Assembly: GCA_922989275.2 (NCBI GenBank)
Contig: OV277869.1
Span: 17,879,189-17,943,188 of the forward strand
Reading direction: 5' to 3'
DNA: 64,000 bases
Origin: Gari tellinella
Lineage: Eukaryota; Mollusca; Bivalvia; Cardiida; Psammobiidae
This document shows positions 49,001 through 53,186 of this stretch, in pieces (position 1 is the stretch's first letter; every line of letters begins with the position of its first letter). The notes under the pieces were generated by a model, which was not told the origin of the DNA, searched no databases, and worked only from the letters and a program-made list of their open reading frames with translations. Both the position numbers and the translations under genes were made by a program.

Positions 49001-51667
49001 ACCAAGATAAATTCAAGACACCAACTCAATACGTTGAAAATTTCACACCTGCAACATATCTAAACAGGTATGTCATAGGTTCAGCATTGAAATCAATGTT
49101 TGAATGTCTGCAGAATGGGATTTACTCACCCCTTAGCGGTCTCGCAAGTCCGCCATTGTGACATTTCTCGATTCAGTGCTCAGCAGCTACCAGTACGGAG
49201 CTCAAACAACACGTACAGGTTTATACACCGTGCTCATGATACCGTAATGTGTCTGGATCAAATACACTGTTTGAAACAAAAACATTGTTTTATTGTGTAT
49301 TTCTACCATACTATTTGAGGTACTGTAAAACCTGCTCGATGTTGAAAAATGTAAACCAAAAGGTTAATTTGAGAATATACAACCACGTTTGTTTTGTGGT
49401 TTATTATTCCCTATATTACAGTATGATAATACATTGTCTTTAATCCTTTGCTCCTGGCCCGTTTCTAATTTTGAAGGCATATGTCCACTTAACCCATTAC
49501 CCCATAGCATGTTTCTTGTTTTGAAAATAGGTGACTTCTTAAAGCAGGTTCAAAGTAAAGCAGAATGCGCCATAATGCGCATTCTGCTTTACTTTCAGCC
49601 TGCTTTAAGCTGTCATCTGCTAGAATATAGAAAATATTTCTTATGATATATATTTATGACTGTATAAATTAGAACTATTTTCTTCCTTGGACGAATAAAT
49701 TAGAGGCGTAAAAAGGCGTATTTATGGGGTAATTGGTTAAAGGAAGGAAGAAGTAGGAGCATTCTTTAAATCTCCAGACATGAAAATTAGTATTATTTTA
49801 TCTATGGCTTAATGGGTTAAAACAGCAAAAACAAACAAACTTGTCTGTATATTGTGTTTAATCAAAGAGTGTCATTATTAATAGGTACATGTAACACTGT
49901 ATAGACAACACAGTTCGAGCGTAATATAAATATCTTCATTTGTCTATAAAATGTATACACACGTATTTAGGAATTTCCTGTTTACATTTTGTACGGACAC
50001 AGCGGTCGTCTGTCATTTAAGAGTTGCGTAAGTACTTTCTTATACAATACGGCTTTACAGAAATTCTATAGGCCGTTTCGCGCCGGTTGAATATAACTTT
50101 TTGTACCAAATACAGTCATACTGTTTCAACTTAACTCATTGACCCTCTAGTAATACGTTTTAACGTCCTTTACAAACAGTGACTTGTGAAGAATGCACTT
50201 GTTCTATCAAAACAATGTAGGATCTGGTCAGAGGGCTCTTCTGTAAGAGCCTCTGATCAGTGTATTCGCTGTCAAATTGCAATATAACTAAGTTATAAAA
50301 AACCTGTATAGTCAAAAATGGACTAGACTTAACTGGAAAGTATGATTGTCCATTAAAAGTTTTAGGGACGATTGATTATAGTGTGTGTCTATTCTATACA
50401 GATGATGTCCCTGTATTGAGTCACCAAAGTCTTCTCTCCCTGGCAACATACCTGAGGACAGACACCATACAGAATGTATGTTACGAGCTGGGTATACCAT
50501 ACGAGGACGTCATTGAGCAGAAAATGTCAGGTAATTTACACTTTCATTATCAAATTATTCGGGAGATTTTTACCCCTTCACCGTTTCATTGTCGTCTGCT
50601 TCAATATTGTTGTTTGCAAGATCGTTTCAAAGTTAGATTCAATGTATAGTATGACTTTTAACATATCAATACGAGTGTCAAACAGTTTGGGTCCTGATCA
50701 GACACCGCGTTACGCGGCGTCTGATCAGGATCCAAACTGTTTGTAAACGTGCTTTTAAGCGTCATTAAAAGTGAAAGGGTTAACACTTTTCCCCACAGAA
50801 GTTTTATGAAGAAGCGAAAGCTTGTTGTGTGGTACAATGTCGCTTTGTTACCGGTTATGGTTACGCTGTGTCTGATCAGGATAGAAACTGTTTGCAAAGT
50901 CGCATTTTGGCGCCAATGGCAGTGAAAATGTTATTGATATTTGACAACCTTACTGCACAAGTGAATAGCGCCAGTTAACAATGAACTCCTGGGTCCAAGA
51001 TTATAAAGTGTTTGAGTTGAGTCTGTTCTCAAACATTTGATCGGTGTAGTAGAGAAAGCGTAATTCTGACGTCATATGTGAAGTCTTATAGTGGAGCAGA
51101 GAGGACATTTATCTTTCCAAACAAACGCTTTTATACTAAAACCCTTATATACATTGCAAACAGTTTAGAGCCAGGTCAGACGCCGGGTAATTCATACAAA
51201 AATTAGTTTGTTTTAAAGATGTCATTTTCTCCTGCATTTTATTGCATTGCGTTTGTGTTTTGTTTCGATTCGTTTCGTTTAAACGGGGAAATCTAACGAG
51301 TTACCAATATTACTTAAAGAATTAATGTCATTTGTATACAGTTTGGGACCAGATTAAACGCCGGGAACATCGATACTCAGATTTCAAAATATAATACTGA
51401 AAACAGAAAATTATATTTTTTAAAAAAGCTGCTAAATTCTGGGTTTTATCATTCATTCAAACAATGGTTATCTTTCTTGCTACAGGTCAGCCGGCGGTTT
51501 TGATTAACTTTAATCTGCTGTGGCAATGGCGGGGTCACAAACCAAAGAAAGAGATGGTCCAGATCCTCAATAGAGCATTCAGGATATGTGGATACGGGAA
51601 GATTGCAGATAGCATCGGGAAGGCAATGGCCGACAAGAGGGCGCTAACAAAAGATGACTTTAAATGA
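21977..51667 (+). CDS. ZU5-UPA-Death domain adaptor-like protein with all-helical N-terminal half; 18 coding exons, ~882 aa
   Basis: Eighteen exons joined at GT-AG sites keep one reading frame: 21977-22005, 26829-26927, 28071-28169, 30900-31010, 32147-32236, 33455-33646, 34850-34948, 36265-36351, 38119-38323, 39078-39185, 39744-39842, 40930-41115, 42339-42634, 43650-44065, 44432-44554, 45141-45239, 50402-50530 and 51486-51667 (2649 nt). Residues ~10-300 are predicted helical. Two beta-rich ZU5-like regions follow (~300-373 and ~440-565, with INFPEDCVPK and FLKPATVHLPIP). A UPA-like region covers ~570-745, and a Death domain ~785-865 ends in LLWQWRGHKPKKEMVQILN. ZU5-UPA-Death is the PIDD/UNC5/ankyrin arrangement, where ZU5-UPA holds the Death domain in check. 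No transmembrane segment, LRR or Ig domain is seen, so it is probably cytosolic. The first exon is uncertain (see 23058). Domain names rest on pattern recognition without profile searches. Confidence 0.78.
22206..22400. mobile_element. Family A MITE, worn
   Basis: GAAGAAGTCATTCTTTCCCA at the left, a decayed core (CCAGATCAAACACCGAATTA) and TTATTTGGAAATAATAAGG at the right. It is followed at 22405-22470 by a hairpin of the AGTAAATCAGAA type. Confidence 0.6.
22730..22915. repeat. AT-rich triplet microsatellite
   Basis: Runs of TTA/TAT/CAT triplets, including eight CAT units near 22863-22886. Open frames on both strands are low complexity. Confidence 0.85.
23058..23221 (+). CDS. Alternative first coding exon of the ZU5/Death gene, or a separate small open frame
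   Basis: ATG in good context (TATATCATGG) with an in-frame TAA just upstream opens a basic, Lys-rich frame (SPGVKKKKVTVAPDAPPAMT). A usable donor, GG|GTATGA at 23222, has phase 2 and would join the exon at 26829, giving a 927-residue protein. The frame also continues past that donor for ~33 protein-like codons until a family A MITE at 23322. It could therefore be an intronless fragment of another gene. I do not recognise it. Confidence 0.45.
23322..23571. mobile_element. Family A MITE, full length, inserted in an open frame
   Basis: TACAGTGGAGAATCTGTTAT to ACAGATTCTCCACTGTA, with a perfect inner palindrome (GATCAGACGCCGGGTTACCC). It is nearly identical to the 17798 copy. The frame from 23058 runs straight through it to 23555, which would create a spurious longer protein. 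Confidence 0.93.
24836..24901. repeat. Family F hairpin
   Basis: GGTCAGAGGGCTCCTATAGG and its inverted partner are flanked by CAAACAATGTAGACC and CTTCACTGTTTG. Confidence 0.8.
25773..26009. mobile_element. Family E MITE
   Basis: TTAACCCATTACTAAATAAC at the left, AGGCGTATTTATGGGGTTAT near the right end, and an AAAGTAAAGCAGAA core with a shortened tip. Confidence 0.8.
26389..26600. mobile_element. Family A MITE, right end decayed
   Basis: GTAGAGAAAACGATATTCTT leads into a near-perfect core (GATCAGACGCCGGGTAACCC). The right arm fades after AATGCGTTTACGTTAAG. Confidence 0.75.
26829..26927 (+). CDS. ZU5/Death gene, exon 2 (99 nt)
   Basis: Acceptor TTACACAG|, donor AAAG|GTAAGA, phase 2 to 2. It encodes a basic helix (KLEVMKLWDATQNLMKKE). 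First exon of the helical N-terminal part. Confidence 0.75.
27071..27320. mobile_element. Family A MITE, full length (250 bp), intact
   Basis: TACAGTGGAGAATCTGTTAT to ACAGATTCTCCACTGTA with a perfect core. Both strands stay open across most of the element. It lies in the intron 144 bases after exon 2. Confidence 0.93.
27388..27602. mobile_element. Family A MITE lacking half of its core palindrome
   Basis: The left arm is intact to GGAGCCAGATCAGAC. The sequence then jumps to the right arm (ATTGCCACTCAGATG), losing the inverted partner. The right end CAGCGTTTTCGCAGTGA is worn. Confidence 0.8.
27722..27912. mobile_element. Family D MITE
   Basis: TATTACGACCACTTAATTGT at the left, AAAGCAAGGTAGCAGTAAAA in the core, and AGAGAGGTTTCACTGTA at the right. 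Confidence 0.75.
28071..28169 (+). CDS. ZU5/Death gene, exon 3 (99 nt)
   Basis: Acceptor TTATTGTCAG|, donor AAAT|GTAAGT. It encodes an amphipathic helical segment (NDIERLRRIIQEAVDLSGRI). Confidence 0.85.
28288..28646. mobile_element. Family I element (CAGTGCTCCGTTTCTACAAC ends) with internal core palindrome
   Basis: ACAGTGCTCCGTTTCTACAA at the left and GGAGGGAGCACTGTA at the right. Inside lies a near-perfect core (AATCCAGATGAAACGCCGCG). Relatives are at about 40255-40592, 55873-56228 and 61031-61330. Confidence 0.78.
28935..29005. repeat. Stand-alone core palindrome
   Basis: AACAGTTTTGATTCAGATTA and GTATAATCTGGACCCAGACTG flank an ACACCGCTTTATGCGGCGT tip. Confidence 0.7.
29224..29454. mobile_element. 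Family H MITE (GGGTCCGTCTCACGAAACGT ends)
   Basis: Inverted ends GGGTCCGTCTCACGAAACGT and CGTTTCGTAAGACGGGCTCC; second-level arms TGTCGTAAGTCAAATTATAA; centre CAAGACGATTCTGGAGATAG. Confidence 0.85.
29455..29645. mobile_element. Family H MITE, second copy directly adjoining the first
   Basis: It starts after GGGCTCC with TTGTGTATGTCTTATGAAAT and ends CGTCAAACGGACCCCTAGGG. It is more diverged and shorter than the 29224 copy. Confidence 0.75.
29660..30055. repeat. Degenerate AT-rich tandem repeat (~50-60 bp unit)
   Basis: Units are variants of ATACAGACATATAACATCAA followed by AACAATTCACTGTAGATACA. At least six degenerate copies can be followed. Confidence 0.7.
30085..30155. repeat. Core palindrome with a GC-rich stem
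   Basis: AACAATGTAGATCAAGGCCA pairs with TGGTCTTAATCTACATTGTT around GCCGCCGCGTCTATGACGCGGCGGC. Confidence 0.85.
30261..30320. repeat. ~60-bp direct repeat, upstream copy
   Basis: AATGTTGCAATGTAATAAGG ... TGGCTCATATATTATCACCA is repeated at 30829-30888 with a few changes. Confidence 0.85.
30701..30829. repeat. ~125-bp near-perfect palindrome
   Basis: ATTGTATTTTTTCAGTATAA and TTATACTGAAAAAAACAATT arms enclose ATCAGACTGTTATACGTCTGAT, with only a few mismatches. It lies ~70 bases upstream of exon 4. Confidence 0.9.
30829..30888. repeat. ~60-bp direct repeat, downstream copy abutting an acceptor
   Basis: The copy starting AATGTTGCAATGCCATAAGG ends 11 bases before the exon 4 acceptor ATGTTGCAG|, so it supplies most of the sequence upstream of that splice site. 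Confidence 0.85.
30900..31010 (+). CDS. ZU5/Death gene, exon 4 (111 nt)
   Basis: Acceptor ATGTTGCAG|, donor GAAAA|GTAAGT, phase 2. It encodes a helical segment (DINNLQLFFHTVVEIWTKVS). Confidence 0.87.
31062..31165. repeat. Family G hairpin
   Basis: CTCTCAAGCTTCTGATTGGT and ACCAATGAAAAGCTTGAGAA; both arms are diverged. Confidence 0.75.
31315..31563. mobile_element. Family A MITE, diverged
   Basis: TACAGTTGGAAACATG at the left, CCAAACTGTTTGCAATGGCA in the core and GTTTTCTGCACTATA at the right. Confidence 0.65.
32147..32236 (+). CDS. ZU5/Death gene, exon 5 (90 nt)
   Basis: Acceptor TGTTTTTTACAG|, donor CAAAG|GTAACC, phase 2. It encodes ILSDMMELGTDVCSVFGEVM, helical. A similar acceptor plus GTTTGCATCAAGA at 31925 may be a dead exon copy, but it runs into a stop without a donor. 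Confidence 0.85.
32318..32425. repeat. (GT)n and G/T-rich low-complexity run
   Basis: Eight to nine GT units at about 32321-32338, followed by ~85 bases of nearly pure G and T. Open frames here are meaningless. Confidence 0.9.
32490..32710. mobile_element. Family C MITE with collapsed core
   Basis: TTAACTCTTTCACTGCGAAC at the left and GGCAGCAAAAGAGTTAA at the right. The core keeps one arm only (GATCTTGATCAGACGC). Confidence 0.82.
32886..33138. mobile_element. Family A MITE, diverged
   Basis: GCAGTTGAGAAAACAGTATT at the left; ACAAACGCGTTTATTCC and AAACAGTTTGGAACCAGATT inside; GCATTCTCTACTTTA at the right. Confidence 0.7.
33208..33420. mobile_element. Family A MITE with reduced core, just upstream of exon 6
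   Basis: TACAGTGGAAAAGACGTTAT to GTTTTCACCACTGTA. Only AGTCCGGCGTCTGAG remains of the palindrome. The right end lies 34 bases before the exon 6 acceptor. Confidence 0.88.
33455..33646 (+). CDS. ZU5/Death gene, exon 6 (192 nt)
   Basis: Acceptor TTTATGTAG|, donor CTAAA|GTATGT, phase 2. It encodes the FGLDIVPLLRPVHGLF and DDLDELKSLYNSFLTALFGL helical segments. Confidence 0.88.
33698..33904. mobile_element. Family D MITE, full length
   Basis: TACAGTAGAACATCTCTATT to AGAGAGGTTTTACAGTA. Core AAGACAAGGCGACAGTAAAA with its inverted partner. Confidence 0.88.
33965..34049 (+). CDS. Possible alternative terminal exon of the ZU5/Death gene
   Basis: A pyrimidine-rich acceptor (TTTGGTTTTAG|) is followed in the right phase by 27 codons (SEAFAKDPDYAITVQVFFHR) and TAA at 34047-34049. 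AATAAA overlaps the end at about 34028. No donor in the phase needed for the next exon is present. If used, the product would be a ~234-residue helical protein without ZU5, UPA or Death domains. It could also be chance, since an open run of 27 codons is not rare. Confidence 0.35.
34408..34470. repeat. Family F hairpin, worn
   Basis: GACCCTGATCTGAGGGC and GTCTTCTGATCTGAGTC. Confidence 0.65.
34600..34828. mobile_element. Family H MITE with perfect inner palindrome
   Basis: TGTCGTAAGTCAGATTATAA on the left and GTTTCGTAAGACGGGCCCC on the right. The centre GGAATCGTCTTGAAAAGACGATTCC is perfect (only parts shown). It ends ~20 bases before the exon 7 acceptor. Confidence 0.85.
34850..34948 (+). CDS. 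ZU5/Death gene, exon 7 (99 nt)
   Basis: Acceptor TTTTTCTTGCAG|, donor CGAGT|GTAAGT, phase 2. It encodes FDQDTIANRRRLVQTNISAV, helical. Confidence 0.88.
35179..35425. mobile_element. Family B MITE
   Basis: TTAACCCTTTCACTCTCAAT to GATCATGGAAGGGTTAA. Core GGATCCTGATCAGACGCC. Confidence 0.88.
35677..35926. mobile_element. Family A MITE, full length
   Basis: TACAGTGGAGAATCTGTTAT to CAGATTCTCCACTGTA. Nearly identical to the 27071 and 38436 copies, so insertion was recent. Confidence 0.93.
36015..36238. mobile_element. Family B MITE (reverse orientation), half core
   Basis: TTAACCCTTTCATGATCAAA to GAGAGTGAAAGGGTTAA. The core keeps only ACGCGGCGTCTGATGAGGAC. Confidence 0.85.
36265..36351 (+). CDS. 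ZU5/Death gene, exon 8 (87 nt)
   Basis: Acceptor TCTTTATTTCCAG|, donor AGCGG|GTAAGT, phase 2. It encodes EYVDTIERIGSLCTDIFFVI, the end of the helical half. Confidence 0.88.
36414..36664. mobile_element. Family B MITE (reverse orientation)
   Basis: TTAACCCTTTCATGATCAAT to GAGAATGAAAGGGTTAA, with a good core (GATCAGACGCCGCGTTATG). Confidence 0.9.
36825..36981. repeat. ~155-bp near-perfect palindrome
   Basis: ATTACTATACTTTGCATATC and GATATGCAAAGTATAGTAAT outer arms; GTGTGTGTAAAGGCTATATC and GATATAGCCTTTACACACAC inner arms; loop GAGACCGAAGGTCGA. No TIR family is recognised. Confidence 0.92.
37100..37306. mobile_element. Family D MITE, near-perfect hairpin
   Basis: TACTCGCTATTACGACCACT to AGAGAGGTTTTACTGTA. 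Inner palindrome CAGAAAGCTCCTAAAGGAGC. Confidence 0.9.
37823..38074. mobile_element. Family E MITE, near-perfect
   Basis: TTAATCCTTTCCCCCATAGA to GCTATGAGGTAAAGGGTTAA. Inner palindrome AAAGCAGAATGTGCCTTAAG. It ends 44 bases before exon 9. Confidence 0.9.
38119..38323 (+). CDS. ZU5/Death gene, exon 9 (205 nt)
   Basis: Acceptor CTGTTTCTAG|, donor CAGAAG|GTGAAA, phase 2 to 0. It begins the beta-rich part (IEEGGSFISDIFVQTGSMFN). Bases 38183-38282 are present again, inverted, at 39570-39669. Confidence 0.9.
38436..38689. mobile_element. Family A MITE, full length
   Basis: TACAGTGGAGAATCTGTTAT to CAGATTCTCCACTGTA with a perfect core; 112 bases after exon 9. Confidence 0.93.
39078..39185 (+). CDS. 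ZU5/Death gene, exon 10 (108 nt), end of first ZU5-like region
   Basis: Acceptor CCTGTGTAG|, donor CTTGTG|GTTAGT, phase 0. It encodes VTLRMPYSGAPFPPGAIIKI, whose proline-glycine turn resembles the strand pattern of ZU5 domains. Confidence 0.85.
39262..39325. repeat. Family F hairpin
   Basis: AACAGTGTAGACCCAGATAT, GAGAGCTCCTATAGGAGCCC, and CTGATCAGGGTATGCACTG. Confidence 0.85.
39570..39669 (-). pseudogene. Inverted 100-bp copy of part of exon 9
   Basis: The reverse complement of 39570-39669 matches 38183-38282 over 100 bases with no gap and, by my count, five substitutions. It holds only an internal part of the exon, without either splice site, and lies in the intron between exons 10 and 11. 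It cannot code for a working piece in this orientation. Confidence 0.95.
39744..39842 (+). CDS. ZU5/Death gene, exon 11 (99 nt), linker
   Basis: Acceptor GTTGTCATTTAAG|, donor TCGAAG|GTAAAT, phase 0. It encodes a polar Ser/Thr/Lys linker (SETAKKSSTTSSK) between the two beta regions. Confidence 0.8.
40255..40592. mobile_element. Family I element
   Basis: CAGCGCTCCCTCTCTACTAC at the left and GGGAGGGGTCACTGTA at the right. Core remnant AACACGGCGTCTGATATG. Confidence 0.72.
40626..40878. mobile_element. Family E MITE
   Basis: TTAACCCTTTCCCTTATAGA to CAGGTAACGGGTTAA. Core AAAGCAGAATGCGCC. The right end is 51 bases before the next exon. Confidence 0.9.
40930..41115 (+). CDS. ZU5/Death gene, exon 12 (186 nt), start of second ZU5-like region
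   Basis: Acceptor TTTTCGTTGCAG|, donor TTTAAG|GTATAG, phase 0. It encodes SPAGFLYVCPDDDRVRINFP then EDCVPKTVSLMFK, the G-hydrophobic-Pro pattern typical of ZU5 edge strands. Confidence 0.9.
41744..41875. repeat. Imperfect ~130-bp inverted repeat
   Basis: GTGTGATTTCAGTACTGAAT ... GAACTCGTTGAATGAAATGA pairs with TTATCAAACTCGTTCAATAA ... CTACTGAAAAAACACTC around GTTGCTCGCCAAGGTTCGCAAC. Confidence 0.8.
42085..42290. repeat. Core palindrome in a possible MITE just before exon 13
   Basis: GTCTCTGATCAGACGCCGCA and TGCGGCGTCTGATCAGAGTC form a perfect stem at about 42220-42262. The flanks (TTAACCCATTTATGCCCAGT onward) suggest a further TTAA element family. Confidence 0.8.
42339..42634 (+). CDS. ZU5/Death gene, exon 13 (296 nt), ZU5 region
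   Basis: Acceptor GTCCCTTTCAG|, donor AGCGG|GTGAGT, phase 0 to 2. It encodes ISDCLKVDHDDDVIFLKPAT followed by VHLPIP, matching the ZU5 theme of a hydrophobic strand ending in P-x-x-V-x-L-P. Confidence 0.92.
42678..42918. mobile_element. Family H MITE
   Basis: GGTCCGTTCCATAAAACTTC at the left and GTTTCGTAAGACGGGCACC at the right. Inner arms CAATCCTGTCTTGTGACATT and AATGTCACAAGACAGGATT. Confidence 0.9.
43237..43473. mobile_element. Family A MITE, nearly full length
   Basis: TACAGTGGAGCAAACGTTAC to CGTTTTCTCCACTATA. Core TGCCTGATCAGACTCTGGG, imperfect. Confidence 0.88.
43650..44065 (+). CDS. ZU5/Death gene, exon 14 (416 nt), UPA-like region
   Basis: Acceptor CAATATTTTCAG|, donor TTATG|GTGTGT, phase 2 to 1; the largest exon. 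Alternating beta strands (GMVKLFVEVVERRF, ENYFIVFLSSARDNFRSF) fit a UPA-type fold between ZU5 and Death. A basic insert (KKALRRRAKEG) could be an exposed loop. Confidence 0.9.
44182..44270. repeat. Family F hairpin with internally duplicated stem
   Basis: TTGATCAGAGGGAGGAGCCC is followed by a second, similar TTGATCGGAGGGAGGAGCC and then TTCTGATCAGGGTTTGCACT. The duplicated arm is peculiar to this copy. A right-half family A fragment follows (44280-44395). Confidence 0.8.
44432..44554 (+). CDS. ZU5/Death gene, exon 15 (123 nt)
   Basis: Acceptor ATGTCGTGTCAG|, donor CGCAG|GTGAGT, phase 1. It encodes EEEQVFLHCAHIDANKYLLN, the end of the UPA-like region. Confidence 0.88.
44930..45067. mobile_element. 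Family E MITE, left end missing
   Basis: The core GAAGCAGGCTGAAAGTAAAG and its inverted partner remain, plus the right flank CTATGGGGTCATGGATTAA. Confidence 0.8.
45141..45239 (+). CDS. ZU5/Death gene, exon 16 (99 nt), linker
   Basis: Acceptor CTATTCTTTCCAG|, donor TTTG|GTATGT, phase 1. It encodes a Ser/Arg/Val-rich linker (SWVSRPVTRSARESVAYRAV) joining UPA to Death. Confidence 0.85.
45240..46960. other. Intron sequence without recognisable genes
   Basis: AT-rich. It contains a worn hairpin-like block (45340-45450, with AAACTTTAAACGTGGCTTAG) and, at 45935-46012, a stretch matching 48714-48791 in inverted orientation. Confidence 0.6.
46965..47960 (+). pseudogene. 5'-truncated RTE-type LINE reverse transcriptase, decayed
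   Basis: Three frame pieces together give the C-terminal half of an RTE-clade reverse transcriptase. MRQG-stop-LLSPTLFSIF has a TGA where the family has Cys. LRFADDI carries the catalytic FADD. The thumb and C-terminal part has SETWTLNADLERRIS, RWYGHVMRST, GGRRRGRQSKRWKDNI and EWT. Besides the stop, at least two frameshifts (about 47235 and 47345) break it. Translation ends in RSDMTTG plus TAG at about 47932. The endonuclease and N-terminal RT are missing, as expected for a 5'-truncated LINE insertion, here inside intron 16 in the same direction as the gene. Confidence 0.9.
48045..48500 (-). pseudogene. Frameshifted minus-strand coding relic of unknown family
   Basis: Two minus-strand frames overlap and appear to continue one another across a frameshift near 48240. 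The upstream one is Lys/Ser-rich, then KLHVTQIALDFLAADNYGDG. The downstream one has EEESHGEVRNDSSTTKTLLD then LLPMVVENIKEFTHLE. Composition and length look protein-like, but I recognise no family. It may be part of a transposon interrupted by the adjacent palindrome. Confidence 0.4.
48510..48631. repeat. Perfect ~57-bp-arm palindrome with almost no loop
   Basis: GTAATGTTCCAAATTAAGTA ... TTATGGTTCTTGG is followed after a few bases by its exact reverse complement, ending ATTTGGAACATTAC. Only the tip (TACCGTG) is unpaired. Confidence 0.95.
49489..49740. mobile_element. Family E MITE, full length
   Basis: TTAACCCATTACCCCATAGC to TTATGGGGTAATTGGTTAA. Core AAAGCAGAATGCGCCATAAT. Confidence 0.92.
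50206..50272. repeat. Family F hairpin
   Basis: GATCTGGTCAGAGGGCTCTT and AAGAGCCTCTGATCAGTGTA. Confidence 0.8.
50402..50530 (+). CDS. ZU5/Death gene, exon 17 (129 nt), first half of Death domain
   Basis: Acceptor TCTATTCTATACAG|, donor TCAG|GTAATT, phase 1. It encodes SLLSLATYLRTDTIQNVCYE then LGIPYEDVIEQKMS. The L-x-x-LA-x-x-L and LG-hydrophobic patterns fit Death helices 1-4. Confidence 0.92.
50540..50783. mobile_element. Family B MITE (reverse orientation) with near-perfect core, then a family C remnant
   Basis: ACTTTCATTATCAAATTATT to AAAGTGAAAGGGTTAA. Core GGGTCCTGATCAGACACCGC. A piece of another core and a family C end follow to about 50935. Confidence 0.85.
51078..51300. mobile_element. 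Family A MITE with collapsed core
   Basis: TATAGTGGAGCAGAGAGGAC at the left, AAACAGTTTAGAGCCAGGTC and GACGCCGGGTAATTC inside, and GTTTCGTTTAAACGGGGAAA at the right. Confidence 0.75.
51486..51667 (+). CDS. ZU5/Death gene, exon 18 (182 nt), terminal, Death domain end
   Basis: Acceptor TTCTTGCTACAG|, open to TGA at 51665-51667. LLWQWRGHKPKKEMVQILNR then AFRICGYGKIADSI are the W-x-W and L-x-x-A hallmarks of Death helices 5-6. No canonical AATAAA lies in the next ~130 bases; AATATAA is the nearest. Confidence 0.93.
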
Positions 51668-51789
51668 CCGCTACTGCGTGATTGCATTTAAAATATAAAA
51701 ACATTTATTCTACCATTTGGAAAAATCCAAGTCAAAACTGTTACTATTATGACAATTTCAAAGTAATGCTCAATTTAGTATGTAAAACA

Positions 51790-52330
51790 CTTGTGATAGC
51801 TTAACAATTTTCCTCAAAGATACGCCTTTTTACGTCTTTAATTTATACCTCCATCCAAACATAATTCTACTTTATACAGTTGCATTTATGCACCATAGGA
51901 AATAGTTCCTGTGGCCTAGCAGATACAGTGGAGAAAACGTTATTCTTTCCCAATAAACGCGTTTACGCTAAAACTATTATTTGCAGTGCAAACAGTTTGG
52001 AGCCAGATCAGACGCCGGGTAACCCGGCGTCTGATCAGGCTCCAAACTGTTTGCCACCAAGACATGAATTATCAGAATTGTCCAAAAATTGTACTTTTCT
52101 ACGTTTTAGTGCTTTGCGTTTGCGTACGTTTGCGATTAAACGGGAAAGAATAACAGATTCTCCACTGTAGTACATTTAAGCATGATGACGGTACAACAGA
52201 ACGCTTCTAGAGGCATACACACCGAAAACCATCTATAGGGAGGGTTTAAGTAGGGTGGAAATACAGCAACAGCTGTGAAATTAGCGTTCTGCTTTAATTT
52301 TATATTGCTTTGAGCAGCCATCTGAGATCA
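51790..52330. mobile_element. Family E element split by a family A insertion
   Basis: 51795-51923 looks like the left half of a family E element (CTTTTTACGTCTTTAATTTA ... GGCCTAGCAGA), and 52170-52330 like a worn continuation (GCGTTCTGCTTTAATTTTAT). The complete family A copy at 51924-52169 lies between. Confidence 0.65.
51924..52169. mobile_element. Family A MITE, full length
   Basis: TACAGTGGAGAAAACGTTAT to CAGATTCTCCACTGTA, with a perfect core. The two ends carry different sub-family letters (AAACGTT left, CAGATTC right), which suggests recombination between copies. Confidence 0.92.
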
Positions 52331-52457
52331 GCCATAAGATACACACGTTCTTTTGAGAGATTTTTGAGTGATTCTATTGTATAAGATACTTAATTTGTTT
52401 TGAATGGATTGAGTTTGAAAGATGTATTTTACAGGAGGGATCAACCAAAAACCATAA

Positions 52458-52707
52458 TACAGTGGAGAAAACGTTATTCTCTCCCAATAAACGCGTTTAC
52501 GCTAAAACTATTATTTGCAGTGCAAGCAGTTTGGAGCCAGATCAGACGCCGGGTAACCCGGTGTCTGATCAGGCTCCAAACGGTTTGCCACTCAGATTAA
52601 AAGAAATTGTCAAGACTGTCAAGAAGTTGTCTTTTTCTACGTTTTAGTGTTTTGCGTTTGCGTACGTTTGCGTTTAAACGGGAAAGAATAACGTTTTCTC
52701 CACTGCA
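52458..52707. mobile_element. Family A MITE, full length
   Basis: TACAGTGGAGAAAACGTTAT to CGTTTTCTCCACTGCA. Core GATCAGACGCCGGGTAACCC with one mismatch. Confidence 0.92.
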
Positions 52708-52927
52708 TTCGTGAGGATGTGAATACCTGTAATTGTCCCCTCAATATTTGTTGTATGTGTGTATGGTTTCATGTGCAAAGGATTAAAGTTCAGAAAATAC
52801 TTTCCTTGTTAAATTGAACTCGTACTTATGCAGGACTCCAGAAAAGGGGATTTTTTTTTAAAAAAACAAACAACAACAACACTAAAATATTTAATTCTGA
52901 ATTAGATCAAACCATATTGTAATACTA

Positions 52928-53010
52928 CAAATTAGAATCGTCCTTGCGAGACGATTCTAGTGAGTAGTCACACCATAGAATTTGGTATTGAAATGAGTAA
53001 GGACATTTTG
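52928..53010. repeat. Dispersed repeat, paired with 10262-10345
   Basis: TTAGAATCGTCCTTGCGAGACGATTC (in part), ACACCATAGAATTTGGTATT and GAAATGAGTAAGGACAT match the 10.26 kb copy. Confidence 0.65.
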
Positions 53011-53186
53011 TGTGTGGATTGTTTTGTTGTTTTTTTTGTTTTTTTTATCAAATAATAACCCTTTACCTGGAGCCCTGCACAATACACACTACTCGCCGTC
53101 TTCCAGAAAATGAAAATAAGTTAAGTACAAACAAGGCAACCTTTAACATCAAAGTCATGTTAGATATACAATACAGAGACATGATT

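Larger units (their letters stand above)
48640..50401. other. Intron sequence upstream of exon 17
   Basis: It holds a family E element and a family F hairpin listed separately, plus a segment (48714-48791) paired with 45935-46012. No further exon with the needed phase is visible. Confidence 0.6.
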
